Below, in pieces: positions 17,614 through 26,965 of a DNA stretch of 64,000 bases. The stretch's first letter is position 1. Every line of letters starts with the position of its first letter. Under the pieces are notes generated by a model. The model saw nothing but the letters and a program-made list of their open reading frames with translations, was not told the DNA's origin and ran no database searches. Position numbers and translations under genes: made by a program. The stretch covers positions 62,001 through 126,000 of the forward strand of contig NZ_LT627734.1 of NCBI RefSeq assembly GCF_900100865.1, read 5' to 3'. The DNA comes from Candidatus Aquiluna sp. UB-MaderosW2red. Its GTDB lineage: Bacteria; Actinomycetota; Actinomycetes; Actinomycetales; Microbacteriaceae.

Positions 17614-19916
17614 TGACGACCGAGATTTCGAAAAAACCCATAAACGTAGACACCGTTACCCAAGCCTCTCAAGAGCCAGAGAAGTCCCAACCCTGGGCTG
17701 AGCTAGGCCTCAAACAAGACGAGTATCTGGAAATCAAAAACATTTTGGGCAGACGCCCAACCTCATCCGAGCTAGCAATGTATTCGGTGATGTGGTCTGA
17801 GCACTGCAGCTATAAGTCCTCCAAGATCTACCTCCGTCAATTTGGCGAGAAGGTCACCCCTGAGATGAAAAAACACCTCATGGTGGGCATGGGTGAGAAC
17901 GCCGGTGTGGTGGATATCGGTGAGGGCCTAGCCGTCACCTTCAAGGTTGAGAGCCACAACCACCCAAGCTATATCGAACCCTTTCAAGGCGCTGCCACCG
18001 GGGTCGGTGGCATCGTTAGGGACATTCTGACTATGGGGGCCAGGCCCATTGCAGTAATGGATCAGCTTCGCTTTGGAGCTCCAGAACATCCCGACACCGC
18101 CAGAGTGGTTCACGGGGTAGTTGACGGCATCAGCTTCTATGGCAACTGCCTAGGTCTTCCTAACATCGGTGGCGAAACAGTCTTTGACAGCGTCTATCAG
18201 GGCAACCCCCTAGTAAATGCCCTATCAATCGGTTCGATGAAGCACGAAGACATCAAGCTTGCCAAAGCATCAAACCCCGGCGACCTAGTAATTCTTTTCG
18301 GAGCCAGAACCGGCGCCGATGGAATCGGCGGGGTTTCCGTCCTAGCCTCAGAGACTTTTGATGCCTCGGGTCCAACCAAACGCCCAGCGGTTCAGGTCGG
18401 CGACCCATTTGCCGAGAAGGTTTTGATTGAGTGCTGCTTAGAGCTCTTTCACGCTGGCGTAGTTGCCGGTATTCAAGATCTAGGTGGTGCAGGTATTTCT
18501 TGCGCGACATCGGAGCTTGCATCAAACGGCGGCAAGGGCATGCGAGTGCAATTGCAGAACGTGCTTCTAAGAGATGAATCGCTCACCCCCGAAGAGATTC
18601 TGATGTCGGAGTCTCAAGAGCGCATGTGTGCGATTGTGCCGGTAGACAAGCTCGAGTCTTTCGAAAAGATTGTAAATAAGTGGGAAGTTGAATACTCGGT
18701 TCTTGGAGATGTAATCGACGAGGACCGTCTCTATATCAACTGGGGCGATCAAGAGATCGTGAACGTGCCACCAAGGACTGTGGCTCACGATGGCCCGGTC
18801 TATGAGCGCCCAGTTTCATACCCAAGCTACCAAGACGCGCTAAATGCCAACTCCTCAAAGAGCCTCAAGCGAGCCGAGACCCCAGCCGAGCTCGCAGAGC
18901 AATTGCTCAAGCTAATCTCCAGCCCGAACCAAGCCGATAAGTCTTGGATCACGGCGCAATACGACCACTACGTGATGGGTAACACGGCCCTAGCAATGCC
19001 GGATGATTCCGGCATGGTTCGAGTTTCTGAGACCACCGGTTTGGGTGTCGCGCTAGCTACCGATGCCAATGGCAAGTACTGCTTCCTAAACCCCTACGAA
19101 GGCGCACGCCAGGCACTGGCCGAGGCCTATCGAAACGTTGCGGTTACCGGAGCGGTTCCAAGGGCGGTCACAAACTGTTTGAACTTCGGAAGCCCTGAAA
19201 ACCCAGAGGTGATGTGGCAATTCAAAGAGGCCACGGCGGGGTTAGCTGATGCATGTCTAGAACTTGGCATCCCAGTCACCGGCGGAAACGTTAGCTTCTA
19301 TAACCAATCTGGCGATCAAGCCATCTACCCAACCCCGGTGGTTGGAGTCCTCGGTGTCATCGACAACGTGGCAAGAAGAATCCCTTCCGGTTGGCAAGAC
19401 GATGGCAACAACATCTATTTGCTTGGCACAAGCTACGACGAACTAGACGGTTCGGCTTGGGCCAAGGACCTCTATGACCACCTAGGTGGTCAACCACCAA
19501 AGGTTGACCTCAAAAAAGAGAAACAACTCGGAGACCTCCTGCATGGCGCAGCCATGCAGGGCATCATCGAATCCGCCCACGATGTCTCCGAAGGAGGCCT
19601 CGGTATTGCAGTTATCGAGTCGGCGCTCAGGTTTAATGTTGGAGCCAGGGTTTGGTTCACCGAGGTTATGGAGCGCGACAACATTGATGCCACCGCCGTC
19701 TTATTCTCAGAGTCTCAGGCCAGAGTCATTGTGACTGTTGGCCGCGAGGATGACGTGAAGTTCCAGGCGCTTTGTGAAGCAAGGGGTGTTCCTTGCCTAA
19801 GAATCGGCGTAACAGACAAATCTTCAGATTCAATCGAAATCAAAGACTTAGCCATCTTCTCACTCAATGAGGTTCGTGAGGCTTGGAGAAAGACTTTGCC
19901 TGAGTTATTCGGATAA
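17613..19916 (+). CDS. purL: Phosphoribosylformylglycinamidine synthase subunit PurL
   Basis: PurL uses ATP to convert FGAR to FGAM with ammonia from PurQ. The 767-residue length is that of the small, three-subunit form. Motifs include [12 protein letters not shown] near residue 51, [20 protein letters not shown] near 109, [14 protein letters not shown] near 289 and the second-half block [15 protein letters not shown] near 655. It ends the purS-purQ-purL operon. Its last 53 bp overlap the 3' end of the convergent Abi-like gene. Confidence 0.98.
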   Translation: MTTEISKKPINVDTVTQASQEPEKSQPWAELGLKQDEYLEIKNILGRRPTSSELAMYSVMWSEHCSYKSSKIYLRQFGEKVTPEMKKHLMVGMGENAGVVDIGEGLAVTFKVESHNHPSYIEPFQGAATGVGGIVRDILTMGARPIAVMDQLRFGAPEHPDTARVVHGVVDGISFYGNCLGLPNIGGETVFDSVYQGNPLVNALSIGSMKHEDIKLAKASNPGDLVILFGARTGADGIGGVSVLASETFDASGPTKRPAVQVGDPFAEKVLIECCLELFHAGVVAGIQDLGGAGISCATSELASNGGKGMRVQLQNVLLRDESLTPEEILMSESQERMCAIVPVDKLESFEKIVNKWEVEYSVLGDVIDEDRLYINWGDQEIVNVPPRTVAHDGPVYERPVSYPSYQDALNANSSKSLKRAETPAELAEQLLKLISSPNQADKSWITAQYDHYVMGNTALAMPDDSGMVRVSETTGLGVALATDANGKYCFLNPYEGARQALAEAYRNVAVTGAVPRAVTNCLNFGSPENPEVMWQFKEATAGLADACLELGIPVTGGNVSFYNQSGDQAIYPTPVVGVLGVIDNVARRIPSGWQDDGNNIYLLGTSYDELDGSAWAKDLYDHLGGQPPKVDLKKEKQLGDLLHGAAMQGIIESAHDVSEGGLGIAVIESALRFNVGARVWFTEVMERDNIDATAVLFSESQARVIVTVGREDDVKFQALCEARGVPCLRIGVTDKSSDSIEIKDLAIFSLNEVREAWRKTLPELFG

Positions 19917-20559
19917 GTATTTCCGGAGTCCTGGAGTTCTTCCTTATGAAATCAGCTAATCGGCGGTCAATGTCGTTAGCGACCATGATGACCAAGTCAA
20001 AGTCGTCTTGAAGATTTCTGTGCAGAATTCTATGTTGATGGGCAATTCTGTTCCTAAGAGCCTTGATTCGGGCCAGCCTGTCTCCTAAAGCGGAAATGCT
20101 TCTTCCATTAACGCCCAAAAATATGCCTCGAAGATCTAAATTTAGCCTCAAGAAACGTTTTCCTAGCAAAGCAGTCCAAAAGCCCAAGGTGAGTTCTGCC
20201 AAGACATCCTCATGAGTTACCCGTGGCTTGTCGCGAACTACTTGAAGCTTTGCGGACTTTATCTTTTCCAATAGGTGGGCGCCTCCAAGATTCCTAATCT
20301 CACCAGATGGGTCATCCAGCCATGAGCCGCAGAAGCCCTGATTTGCCAGTCTTTCAACTAAGGCTGAGTCCAAGAGGTTCCTCAGGGCAAGCTCAACATG
20401 CGAAACGTCTTCGAGGATAGAAGCGCCAAGCTCCTGGTTCCACTTAGAAATCTTCCAGAGTGGTTCTTTCGGCGCGACCAATTGCAATGCTTGGCTCCGC
20501 GAGACACCCAGCCAAGTTTCAAGCAGCTGATTTTCCAACGATTGACTTGAATCATCCAT
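19864..20559 (-). CDS. Abi-like (AbiD/AbiF-type) HEPN protein
   Basis: The 231-residue protein has the features of the Abi-like family linked to abortive phage infection. An all-helical body includes [15 protein letters not shown] near residue 53 and [13 protein letters not shown] near 126. The HEPN-type RNase motif is [10 protein letters not shown] near 167, giving R-x4-H. HEPN proteins often cleave RNA. Its 3' end runs 53 bp into purL, which suggests insertion tight against the pur operon. A nucleotidyltransferase gene lies upstream on the same strand across 340 bp of repeats, and the AbiE pair beyond that. Defence function is inferred from family and context. Confidence 0.75.
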   Translation of the reverse strand: MDDSSQSLENQLLETWLGVSRSQALQLVAPKEPLWKISKWNQELGASILEDVSHVELALRNLLDSALVERLANQGFCGSWLDDPSGEIRNLGGAHLLEKIKSAKLQVVRDKPRVTHEDVLAELTLGFWTALLGKRFLRLNLDLRGIFLGVNGRSISALGDRLARIKALRNRIAHQHRILHRNLQDDFDLVIMVANDIDRRLADFIRKNSRTPEILIRITQAKSFSKPHEPH

Positions 20560-20575
20560 TGCATTACTCTTTCTT

Positions 20576-20634
20576 CATAGCTCCGGAACAGGTCCCTGTA
20601 ACACGAAAGTGTCGATCAAACCCCCGGGGTTCTT
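20576..20634. repeat. 59-bp direct repeat, copy A
   Basis: This segment matches 20814-20872 at about 55 of 59 positions. It contains ACAC-GAAA-GTGT, a short stem with a GNRA-type tetraloop, and a near-palindrome AACCCC-C-GGGGTT at its end. The two copies bracket a 179-bp unit that includes another possible stem (TCTGCT and AGCAGA around 20645-20665). No open frame of interest lies in the unit. It sits between the Abi-like and nucleotidyltransferase genes. Confidence 0.85.
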
Positions 20635-20813
20635 CACTTTAAGGTCTGCTCTTAAGAAGCAGAAGCCCCGATTGTCATCCTGTGGAGAACCAGCGAAGTC
20701 GAGGCTCTCGCAATTCAGGAAACAGACTCGGATAGGGGCTCTTTACTGGCAGCCCGAGTTCTTGGGTCTAGACACTCTTGACGGCTCCAGCTTTATCGCA
20801 TTAGGCTCACTTC

Positions 20814-20872
20814 CATAACCCCGGAACAGGTCCCTATAACACGAAAGTGTCGATCAAACCCCTGGGGTTCTT
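20814..20872. repeat. 59-bp direct repeat, copy B
   Basis: Second copy of the repeat at 20576-20634, same orientation, differing by four substitutions. The GAAA-loop stem and the AACCCC-T-GGGGTT element are retained. It ends in a T-rich stretch 26 bp from the 3' end of the nucleotidyltransferase gene. It could be a mobile mini-element or a duplicated structured RNA; neither is shown. Confidence 0.85.
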
Positions 20873-20898
20873 ACCTTTTTGACCCGAGACACGGATTT

Positions 20899-21414
20899 CT
20901 AAGCCAAATTCCCAACCAACTGAATCATGGGTCTAGATTGCACAGTTTTTACAAAACCCAATTCTTTCGAATCCCACTCTTCCTCGCCTAAGTTATTCAC
21001 ATTCACCCGCTTGCCAATTAGTGTTGAGGCTTCGCGCGCGATTTCGAATGCCAAAGACCGAACAAAGCTCCCTATGAGCAAAACATCCACATCACCCGGA
21101 TCGGCCCCTGACTCCCCCATGTATCTAGCGGCCCAGGATCCATAAATGAAAGCGGCCTTCAGCCCCTCGACTAAATCGAATTTGCCCCTAAGCACTTCAA
21201 GGGCCCCGAAGGAATAGAGCACTATTTCTGAAAGCGGGGCATAAAGAGGGTGTTCGATATTGACCTTCACCAACCTAAGATTCCCAGTCGCCCTCACCAA
21301 AACGATTCCTGCATCTTGCAATCGACGAACATCTCTCAACGCGGTCGGAAGTGACGTGCCAACTCTTTTAGCTAGGTCACTTACGCTGAGCTCACGCCAA
21401 GGATGGGCAAACAA
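20899..21414 (-). CDS. Winged-helix nucleotidyltransferase-fold protein
   Basis: The 171-residue protein joins an N-terminal winged helix (ELSVSDLAKRVGTSLPTALR, then VRRLQDAGIVLV, residues 8-45) to a minimal nucleotidyltransferase core with AAFIYGSWAARY near residue 90 and DVDVLLIGSF near 107. Such proteins act as regulators or as the antitoxin half of HEPN/MNT pairs, where they modify the HEPN partner. A HEPN Abi-like gene does lie downstream on the same strand, though across repeats. The best start is a TTG at 21414; a stop lies six codons upstream. It diverges from the AbiE pair. Confidence 0.75.
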   Translation of the reverse strand: MFAHPWRELSVSDLAKRVGTSLPTALRDVRRLQDAGIVLVRATGNLRLVKVNIEHPLYAPLSEIVLYSFGALEVLRGKFDLVEGLKAAFIYGSWAARYMGESGADPGDVDVLLIGSFVRSLAFEIAREASTLIGKRVNVNNLGEEEWDSKELGFVKTVQSRPMIQLVGNLA

Positions 21415-21442
21415 CGCTTGAAGGCAATATCAGGGATTATTT

Positions 21443-21460
21443 GTATCTCACTGGTGATAC
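21443..21460. promoter_or_regulatory. Inverted repeat in divergent promoter of the AbiE locus
   Basis: GTATC and GATAC form 5-bp arms around an 8-bp centre, and CAC-TG-GTG continues the symmetry with a small offset. The element lies in the 55-bp gap between the divergent nucleotidyltransferase gene and abiEi. AbiEi proteins repress their own operon through inverted repeats, so this is a candidate site. Confidence 0.45.
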
Positions 21461-21469
21461 GTTTATTCC

Positions 21470-22150
21470 ATGAAATCAGTCTCTGCCATTAAAGCACTGT
21501 CGGAAGTCACCGCCTGGCAGTGGGGGTTGGTGACCGTTTCGCAAGCTCAGATTCTCGGGGTTTCAAGACTCAACCTTTCGAGGCTAAGCGCAGCTGGACT
21601 TCTAAAAAGAATCCGGCAGGGCGTCTACTTGGATTGCTCGGCTCCGGATTCATGGCTCACTCCCCTCAGGGCCCAATGGCTCAGCTTCAAGCCAGACACT
21701 TTGGCATTTCAAAGGCTAGAGGCAATCCACACAGAATTAGTAGTCGGGTCCAGAAGCGCATGTTGGGTTTGGGGGGTTGGGGATTTTGATGAGCGTCCCT
21801 ACACTTTTTATTCAACCAGCCGGGTCAAGCGCGACATCGATGGCGTCAAAACAATCACGATGAAGCTTGAACCGATGGACATCACAATCGTTGAGGGACT
21901 CCCGGTCACAACCCAGACCCGCACAATCATCGATCTAATGCGCGAGGGTTTTGACCTCGGTGGGGTGGGCCAGGTGATCAACGAATTTGGCTACGAACAT
22001 ATCAACTTCGAGCGCCTGAGAACCAACGCTCAGAGCCTGAAGATGCACTACGGTCTCAAAAAAAAGGGATTTATAGATCAAATTGAGGACTTCCAGGCAC
22101 AAGCGAGAACTGTTCGATTGCAGAGTCTCGGTCTTATAGACATCAACTAG
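21470..22150 (+). CDS. AbiEi-type antitoxin (type IV toxin-antitoxin)
   Basis: The 226-residue protein starts with a winged-helix segment (TVSQAQILGVSRLNLSRLSA, then GLLKRIRQGVYL, residues 22-54), the AbiEi antitoxin signature, followed by the AbiEi C-terminal region with VWGVGDFDERPYTFY and TTQTRTIIDLMREGFD near 145. AbiEi represses the operon and counters the AbiEii nucleotidyltransferase. The partner gene follows after 105 bp. The pair confers abortive phage resistance in lactococci and streptococci; that role here is inferred. Confidence 0.88.
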   Translation: MKSVSAIKALSEVTAWQWGLVTVSQAQILGVSRLNLSRLSAAGLLKRIRQGVYLDCSAPDSWLTPLRAQWLSFKPDTLAFQRLEAIHTELVVGSRSACWVWGVGDFDERPYTFYSTSRVKRDIDGVKTITMKLEPMDITIVEGLPVTTQTRTIIDLMREGFDLGGVGQVINEFGYEHINFERLRTNAQSLKMHYGLKKKGFIDQIEDFQAQARTVRLQSLGLIDIN

Positions 22151-22255
22151 GATCTGGGGCCACTGGGCGGAACTCGCATGCCTGTGGAAAACCAAACACT
22201 GAATTCTCAATTCATAGCTAAATTTCAAAATGCATGATTTGAGAAGGATTTATTT

Positions 22256-23149
22256 ATGGCATCCAACTACTCGACCCCGGCCGCCCTCAAGCAATCCTTC
22301 GATGCCAGGCTTAGAAACTCAAACATAACGGCCAGCCAACTTGTTGGAGCCTGGCATTTATTGACTCTGGACCGGTTTTTATGTCGAATATTCTTCGAAC
22401 CTGAGTCTCCCTATCTACTCAAGGGTGGCTTTGGGATGCTTGCTCGCACAGCAAACGCGCGCTTCACTAAGGACCTAGACCTAAGTTTGAAAATTTCTGA
22501 CTTCGAAAAAGTGATCTCTGAGATCACAGAGCTCGCTAGGAGGGACTTGAGGGATTATTTTCGCTTTGAATATAGGTCTCACAGCTCCCTTGCCGCAACG
22601 GATTCCCAGCCTGACAGGGAGGCAAGACGAATATTTTTTGATGTCAGCTTTGGCGGCAGGCCGGAACAGGCAATCAAGATTGACTTGTCAGTTGATCAAG
22701 TTTTGCCAAGGGAGATAAAAAGAACCCCTCCGGCCGGCAGGGTCTTATTGCCCGGCCTGGAGGTATGTGACTATTTGCTATACCCCCTCGAGAATCAAAT
22801 CGCAGATAAAGTCTGTGCTTCATTGGCCACCTATCGAGGTGTCAGTTCTTCAAGAATTAAGGACTTTGTCGACTTGGTTATTATTTTGGAAAACTTTCAA
22901 ATTACCAGGGGCAGGATGTGGTCAGAGATCAAGGCGGAAGCCCAAATCAGGTCGATAGAACTGGGGATTCAATATGTTCCCCCAGGCCATTGGCAAGCGA
23001 CCTATGCCAAGGCGTCCAATTCTTCAAAGATGTCTTCGGAGCATCGAGACTGGGACTCAGCTCTAGATGCTGTCAGCCGCTTTGTCGATTTCGCCAATGA
23101 CACCAAAATGACAGCCATCTGGGATCCTGCCCAAAGTCGTTGGGTTTAG
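22256..23149 (+). CDS. AbiEii-type nucleotidyltransferase toxin
   Basis: The 297-residue protein has the AbiEii/AbiGii layout: YLLKGGFGMLAR near residue 52, then ARFTKDLDLSLKI near 67 with the paired catalytic aspartates, and YPLENQIADKVCA near 175. Characterised relatives transfer nucleotides to tRNA acceptor ends and stop growth. The start ATG follows GAGAAGGA. It is the second gene of the AbiE pair. Confidence 0.9.
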   Translation: MASNYSTPAALKQSFDARLRNSNITASQLVGAWHLLTLDRFLCRIFFEPESPYLLKGGFGMLARTANARFTKDLDLSLKISDFEKVISEITELARRDLRDYFRFEYRSHSSLAATDSQPDREARRIFFDVSFGGRPEQAIKIDLSVDQVLPREIKRTPPAGRVLLPGLEVCDYLLYPLENQIADKVCASLATYRGVSSSRIKDFVDLVIILENFQITRGRMWSEIKAEAQIRSIELGIQYVPPGHWQATYAKASNSSKMSSEHRDWDSALDAVSRFVDFANDTKMTAIWDPAQSRWV

Positions 23150-23307
23150 AGGTCTAGCTTCGAAGTCAAACGTTTATTAAACCCACCGGTACTTGGCATT
23201 TAGGATTCCTGACCAGTCCAGGTGAGTCTGGCCCTCAGGCACTTATCTAGGCAGCCCTCTGTTAGCGTGAAAAGGGAACAACACAACCAGATCGAGAAGG
23301 AGAAGCC

Positions 23308-24342
23308 ATGAAAGCCATTCAATATCGAGAAGTAGGAAAAGGCCCCGAGCTAGTAGAGATCGAAAAACCCGAACCCAAAGCCGGCCAAATTCGCCTGAAG
23401 GTAACCGCAGCTGGGCTCTGCCACTCCGACTGGTTCCTGATGAATCTACCAAAAGAGCAATATGCCTATGGCTTACCACTAACCCTGGGCCACGAAGGTG
23501 TCGGTGTTATCGACAAACTTGGCGAAGGTGTCGAAGGGGTTGATCTCGGTGACCCATATGCGATTTACGGCCCATGGGGCTGTGGCCTTTGCCACACCTG
23601 CGCCCAGGGTCAAGAGAACTACTGCCCTCACGCAGCAGAACTTGGCATTACCCCTCCGGGTCTTGGTGCCCCGGGGGCTATGGCGGAGTTTGTCATCGTT
23701 GACGATAAGCGTCACCTAGTTCCACTAGGGGATCTTGACCCAGTACAAACTGTCTCACTAACCGATGCCGGACTCACCCCGTATCACGCCATCACAGCAG
23801 CCATGCATAAACTCACCCCCGGCTCAACAGCAGTAGTAATCGGTGTGGGTGGGCTAGGCCATGTTGGTGTGCAGATATTGCGTGCACTAACTCAGGCCAC
23901 CATCATCGCACTGGACATCACCGAGGATAAGCTCGCCCTGGCCCGTGAAGTCGGAGCCCACCACACGATCATCTCCTCAGATGGTGCAGTTGAGAAGGTG
24001 CGAGAACTAACAAATGGGCTAGGGGCTGAAGCAGTCTTTGACTTTGTCGGAGCAGACCCAACCACCGATATGGCAAGGCAGATGGTAGCCACCAACGGCT
24101 TTATCCACATCGTAGGAATCGGTGGCGGAACCCTAGCAACCGGCTTTTTCTCAACCCCATTTGGAGCCAATGTCCGATCCCCCTACTGGGGCTCTCGCAG
24201 CGAGCTCATGGAAGTTCTAGAACTAGCCAAAGCAGGCTCACTATCGGTCCATGTTGAGAAATTCAGCATTGAACAAGCAGTCGATGCTTACCAAAAGCTC
24301 CATAAGGGCGAGATCCGTGGCCGAGCAGTAATCGCCTTCTAA
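23308..24342 (+). CDS. Zinc-dependent alcohol dehydrogenase (MDR family)
   Basis: The 344-residue protein is a medium-chain dehydrogenase. Catalytic zinc ligands are in AGLCHSDWFL near residue 36 and LGHEGVGVID near 60. The structural zinc site is the run CGLCHTCAQGQENYC near 92. The NAD(P)-binding glycine motif is VIGVGGLGHVGVQ near 177. It oxidises alcohols or reduces aldehydes; the substrate is not evident. GAGAAGGAG precedes the ATG. It is monocistronic, ending at a strong terminator. Confidence 0.95.
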   Translation: MKAIQYREVGKGPELVEIEKPEPKAGQIRLKVTAAGLCHSDWFLMNLPKEQYAYGLPLTLGHEGVGVIDKLGEGVEGVDLGDPYAIYGPWGCGLCHTCAQGQENYCPHAAELGITPPGLGAPGAMAEFVIVDDKRHLVPLGDLDPVQTVSLTDAGLTPYHAITAAMHKLTPGSTAVVIGVGGLGHVGVQILRALTQATIIALDITEDKLALAREVGAHHTIISSDGAVEKVRELTNGLGAEAVFDFVGADPTTDMARQMVATNGFIHIVGIGGGTLATGFFSTPFGANVRSPYWGSRSELMEVLELAKAGSLSVHVEKFSIEQAVDAYQKLHKGEIRGRAVIAF

Positions 24343-24354
24343 GAAATCAGCAAA

Positions 24355-24403
24355 ACAAAACCTCCCCTTAGGGTCATCGATACCTAGGGGAGGTTTTGTT
24401 TTT
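24355..24403. terminator. Rho-independent terminator, probably bidirectional
   Basis: A 14-bp perfect stem pairs 24355-24368 with 24386-24399, followed by a T tract and preceded by an A tract, so it can serve both directions. It lies between the 3' ends of the alcohol dehydrogenase and the convergent GNAT gene. Confidence 0.93.
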
Positions 24404-24456
24404 AGGCAATTTTTCTCGAAAGTGCTTCAAGCCCCAATAGGCCAGGTCCGGATTCC

Positions 24457-25044
24457 CTACCCGTTCCTACCCATATAGAAAGACTCAGGAGCTTCCCCGA
24501 CAATCTCGAACCCAAGATGATGGTAGACCGAGATGGCATTGGTGTTTTCTCTGCTGACGTCCAAATGGACGCCGACCTGCGCTGCTTCAACAAACTTATC
24601 GATTAGGTGTCTGGCCAGACCACCACCTTGAGCCCTGGGCAAAAAATCAATGTGGAAGTGCGCGGGGTATTTTCTAACTACTTCGGCTGGTGCAGTCGAG
24701 GGGTTGTGCAAAAGATCAATCAGCTTGCCATTCCAGTCGCTGCGGCCAGTAAGTGGGTACTGTTCTCGAAGAGCGGGCCACCAATTAGCTTCGCACCAAT
24801 GCCAAAAATCCAAGCTATTGTTCGTCCCCATAAAGTATCCCGCCACCCCTTGTTCATCAACAACCATTGAGGCTAATTCTGGATGACGAACTAGATAAGG
24901 CCCCACGTAAACATGGCCTAGCAGGTCGGGATTGATGCCTAAACTGGGCACAACTCCGACCGGTTCTGAGGTTTCCAAGCAGACCGCATAGGCACCCGGC
25001 AGGTGTGAAAAATTGAAGTCTACGATTTGTACCACAGGCAACAT
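24457..25044 (-). CDS. GNAT protein resembling the HAT-like domain of O-GlcNAcase
   Basis: The 195-residue protein has the pattern of bacterial acetyltransferases related to the C-terminal HAT-like domain of animal O-GlcNAcase. Blocks are VGVVPSLG then LLGHVYVGPYLVRHPELASM near residues 29-62, QGVAGYFMGTN near 66 and YPAHFHIDFLPRAQGGGLAR near 125. The late block ISVYHHLGFEIVG near 170 is the usual GNAT ending. I chose ATG 25044; the frame is open to 25083. Its substrate is unknown. It diverges from the amino-sugar operon, which encodes a GH84 O-GlcNAcase homologue. Confidence 0.8.
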   Translation of the reverse strand: MLPVVQIVDFNFSHLPGAYAVCLETSEPVGVVPSLGINPDLLGHVYVGPYLVRHPELASMVVDEQGVAGYFMGTNNSLDFWHWCEANWWPALREQYPLTGRSDWNGKLIDLLHNPSTAPAEVVRKYPAHFHIDFLPRAQGGGLARHLIDKFVEAAQVGVHLDVSRENTNAISVYHHLGFEIVGEAPESFYMGRNG

Positions 25045-25183
25045 AGTAGAGCGCTCAACAAATTGGTTACCTAGGTGGAGCACAAATTTTACAAAAGTGG
25101 TTCACTCTAATAAATATCTGCATGCCGCTAATTAATCTATCAAAAAGCTCAAGGCATTACATTTGCGGGGCTCAGCGACCAAA

Positions 25184-25227
25184 AAGTGGTCTACATTGTG
25201 ATGCCTAATTGTTACCAAGTGGTCTAC
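25184..25227 (+). promoter_or_regulatory. Tandem AAGTGGTCTAC operators, DasR/NagR-like
   Basis: AAGTGGTCTAC occurs at 25184-25194 and 25217-25227, exactly 33 bp apart, three helical turns. Partial copies (AAGTGG) lie at 25095 and 25242. The core TGGTCTA is half of the TGGTCTAGACCA site bound by DasR/NagR GntR regulators. The GntR gene follows 45 bp on, so autoregulation and control of the amino-sugar operon are likely. Confidence 0.75.
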
Positions 25228-25271
25228 TTTTCACCTTGACTAAGTGGCCACAAGTCGGCTGTACTCCTGCA

Positions 25272-26027
25272 ATGGACACAATTACTCGCTCGCTTCCTCG
25301 CAATCGCAGTGCGGTGAGAACTCAGCTGCAAGGGTTGATATCGCAAATGCGCGTAGGTGACAGGCTGCCGAGCGAGCGAGAACTCAGTGAGCAATGGAAC
25401 ATTGCCCGCATGACAGTTCGACGAGCTCTCGATGAACTTTTTAAAGAGGGGGCAATCGAAAGACGGCACGGGTCTGGCACCTTCGTTGCGCCAAGGCCCT
25501 TTGTTCGCGCCCTCGGCCTAACCTCGTTTTCCGAAGACATGAGAGAGCGCGGCCTGGTTCCAGGAAGCAAATTACTCTCTTTTTCAACCGGAGTCGCCGA
25601 TTCCAAGATAGCGAAGCGTCTGCAGGTTCCAATCGGCACTCAGGTTTATAAGTTCACTCGACTGAGGCTGGCAAGTGGTGAGCCATTAGCTTTAGAAACA
25701 GTCTGGGTAAAGCAAGAACTCGTACCAGGGCTCAGTGAATACGACTTGGGGGGCTCGCTCTACAAAGCTCTCGCCGATAAATACCGCATCGCAGTTGGTG
25801 CGGCCACGGTGACTATCGGGCCGATCGTTCCTGAGCCAAAAGTACAGAGCCTGCTAGGAATTGGCAGCACCCAGGGTTGCCTATTGGTTGAGATGGTCTC
25901 CTCTGATGTCAGGGGCGGGGTCATCATGTACGCACGCTGCACCTACCGTGGCGACAAATATCAGCTAACTGCCGAGGTGTCCGGGGCTGCCTTTGCCAGG
26001 GAATCTTTGCGCAGGCCTCCCGCATGA
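25272..26027 (+). CDS. GntR-family (HutC/DasR-like) transcriptional regulator
   Basis: The 251-residue protein has a GntR winged helix (about residues 10-75; MRVGDRLPSERELSEQWNIA, ARMTVRRALDELF, RRHGSGTFVA) and a UTRA effector domain (LGLTSFSEDMRERGLVPGSK, then the PLALETVWV region). DasR-type members sense glucosamine phosphates. The frame opens at 25209, but the conserved region begins at ATG 25272. It overlaps the kinase gene by 4 nt (ATGA), so it heads the operon. The AAGTGGTCTAC repeats upstream match its predicted binding class. Confidence 0.92.
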   Translation: MDTITRSLPRNRSAVRTQLQGLISQMRVGDRLPSERELSEQWNIARMTVRRALDELFKEGAIERRHGSGTFVAPRPFVRALGLTSFSEDMRERGLVPGSKLLSFSTGVADSKIAKRLQVPIGTQVYKFTRLRLASGEPLALETVWVKQELVPGLSEYDLGGSLYKALADKYRIAVGAATVTIGPIVPEPKVQSLLGIGSTQGCLLVEMVSSDVRGGVIMYARCTYRGDKYQLTAEVSGAAFARESLRRPPA

Positions 26028-26950
26028 GTGGGCTTGTGCTGGCCGTGGATGGTGGCCAATCCGGCATCCGAATGCGATTGAGTGATTCAAAAAAAGTGAT
26101 AGAAACCCAGGGTGCGAGCAGGCTAGAGGGTGATGTCATGACCCGAGTTCACGACCTTGTGGTTAAAGCGATGAGTCAGGAACTCACCAAAGACCTCGAC
26201 ACCGTGGTTTTGGGCCTGAGTACCTCTCCCACTGCTGGCGAGGATTCAGTGAGACTCGCAAGAAAACTTGGCGAATCACTCGGCGCCAGACGTGTCCTAG
26301 TAACCGATGACGGGGTCACGCATCACGCATCACACTTTGAGGGCTTGCCAGGAATTGTCCTGGCTATTGGCACGGGCGTTGCGTGTGTTGGGGTCGGTAA
26401 TAAGCAAGACGCCATTGTCTCGGTAAGTGGCTACGGCTACCTGCTAGGCGATGACGGTGGGGCTTTTTCGATTGGCAGACACGCGTTAAGAGTCGTGCTG
26501 GATGCACGCTTCAAAGATTCCAAGAGTTCTATTTCTCAGCTTGCACAAGATCACTTTGGCCCCTTGGTTGATCTTGCCGCCGAAGTTCATTCACGCCCAA
26601 GAGCAGTCAATGAAATCGCCCATTTTGCCCTGGAGGTCCTAAGGCTTGCGGATAGTGACGAGCAGGCCCGGCAAATCATTGACCACGCTTCTGGTGAGCT
26701 TGCCCAAAGCGTGCAGCGCGGCATAGTGGCTGCTCATCTAGCGCCAGAGAGCGCGGAACTGGTTTGGTCTGGGAGATTATTTGCCCACTCGCCTCTTGCG
26801 TGCGAGTCACTGGAGCGTGCCCTCATCGAACTAATTCCCGAGCTGAAAATTCGCCAAGAAGAAAGCAACCCTCTGCAAGGGGGTGTCTGGCTCGGACAGA
26901 CGGCAGATTTTGGTCCATATAAAAACTCGATTCAGACCTGGGGTGCCTAG
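26024..26950 (+). CDS. BadF/BadG-type ATPase, probable N-acetylglucosamine kinase
   Basis: The 308-residue protein has the actin-like ATPase fold of the BadF/BadG/BcrA/BcrD group that includes GlcNAc kinases. Phosphate-1 motif is LAVDGGQSGIRMRL near residue 5; phosphate-2 is LAIGTGVACVGV near 112; GYLLGDDGGAFSIGRHAL near 138 is the sugar-kinase block with the catalytic acid region. It most likely phosphorylates the amino sugar released by the GH84 enzyme. ATGA overlap with the regulator and close spacing to the SIS gene show one operon. Confidence 0.85.
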   Translation: MSGLVLAVDGGQSGIRMRLSDSKKVIETQGASRLEGDVMTRVHDLVVKAMSQELTKDLDTVVLGLSTSPTAGEDSVRLARKLGESLGARRVLVTDDGVTHHASHFEGLPGIVLAIGTGVACVGVGNKQDAIVSVSGYGYLLGDDGGAFSIGRHALRVVLDARFKDSKSSISQLAQDHFGPLVDLAAEVHSRPRAVNEIAHFALEVLRLADSDEQARQIIDHASGELAQSVQRGIVAAHLAPESAELVWSGRLFAHSPLACESLERALIELIPELKIRQEESNPLQGGVWLGQTADFGPYKNSIQTWGA

Positions 26951-26965
26951 GTGGAAAGGAAAAAA

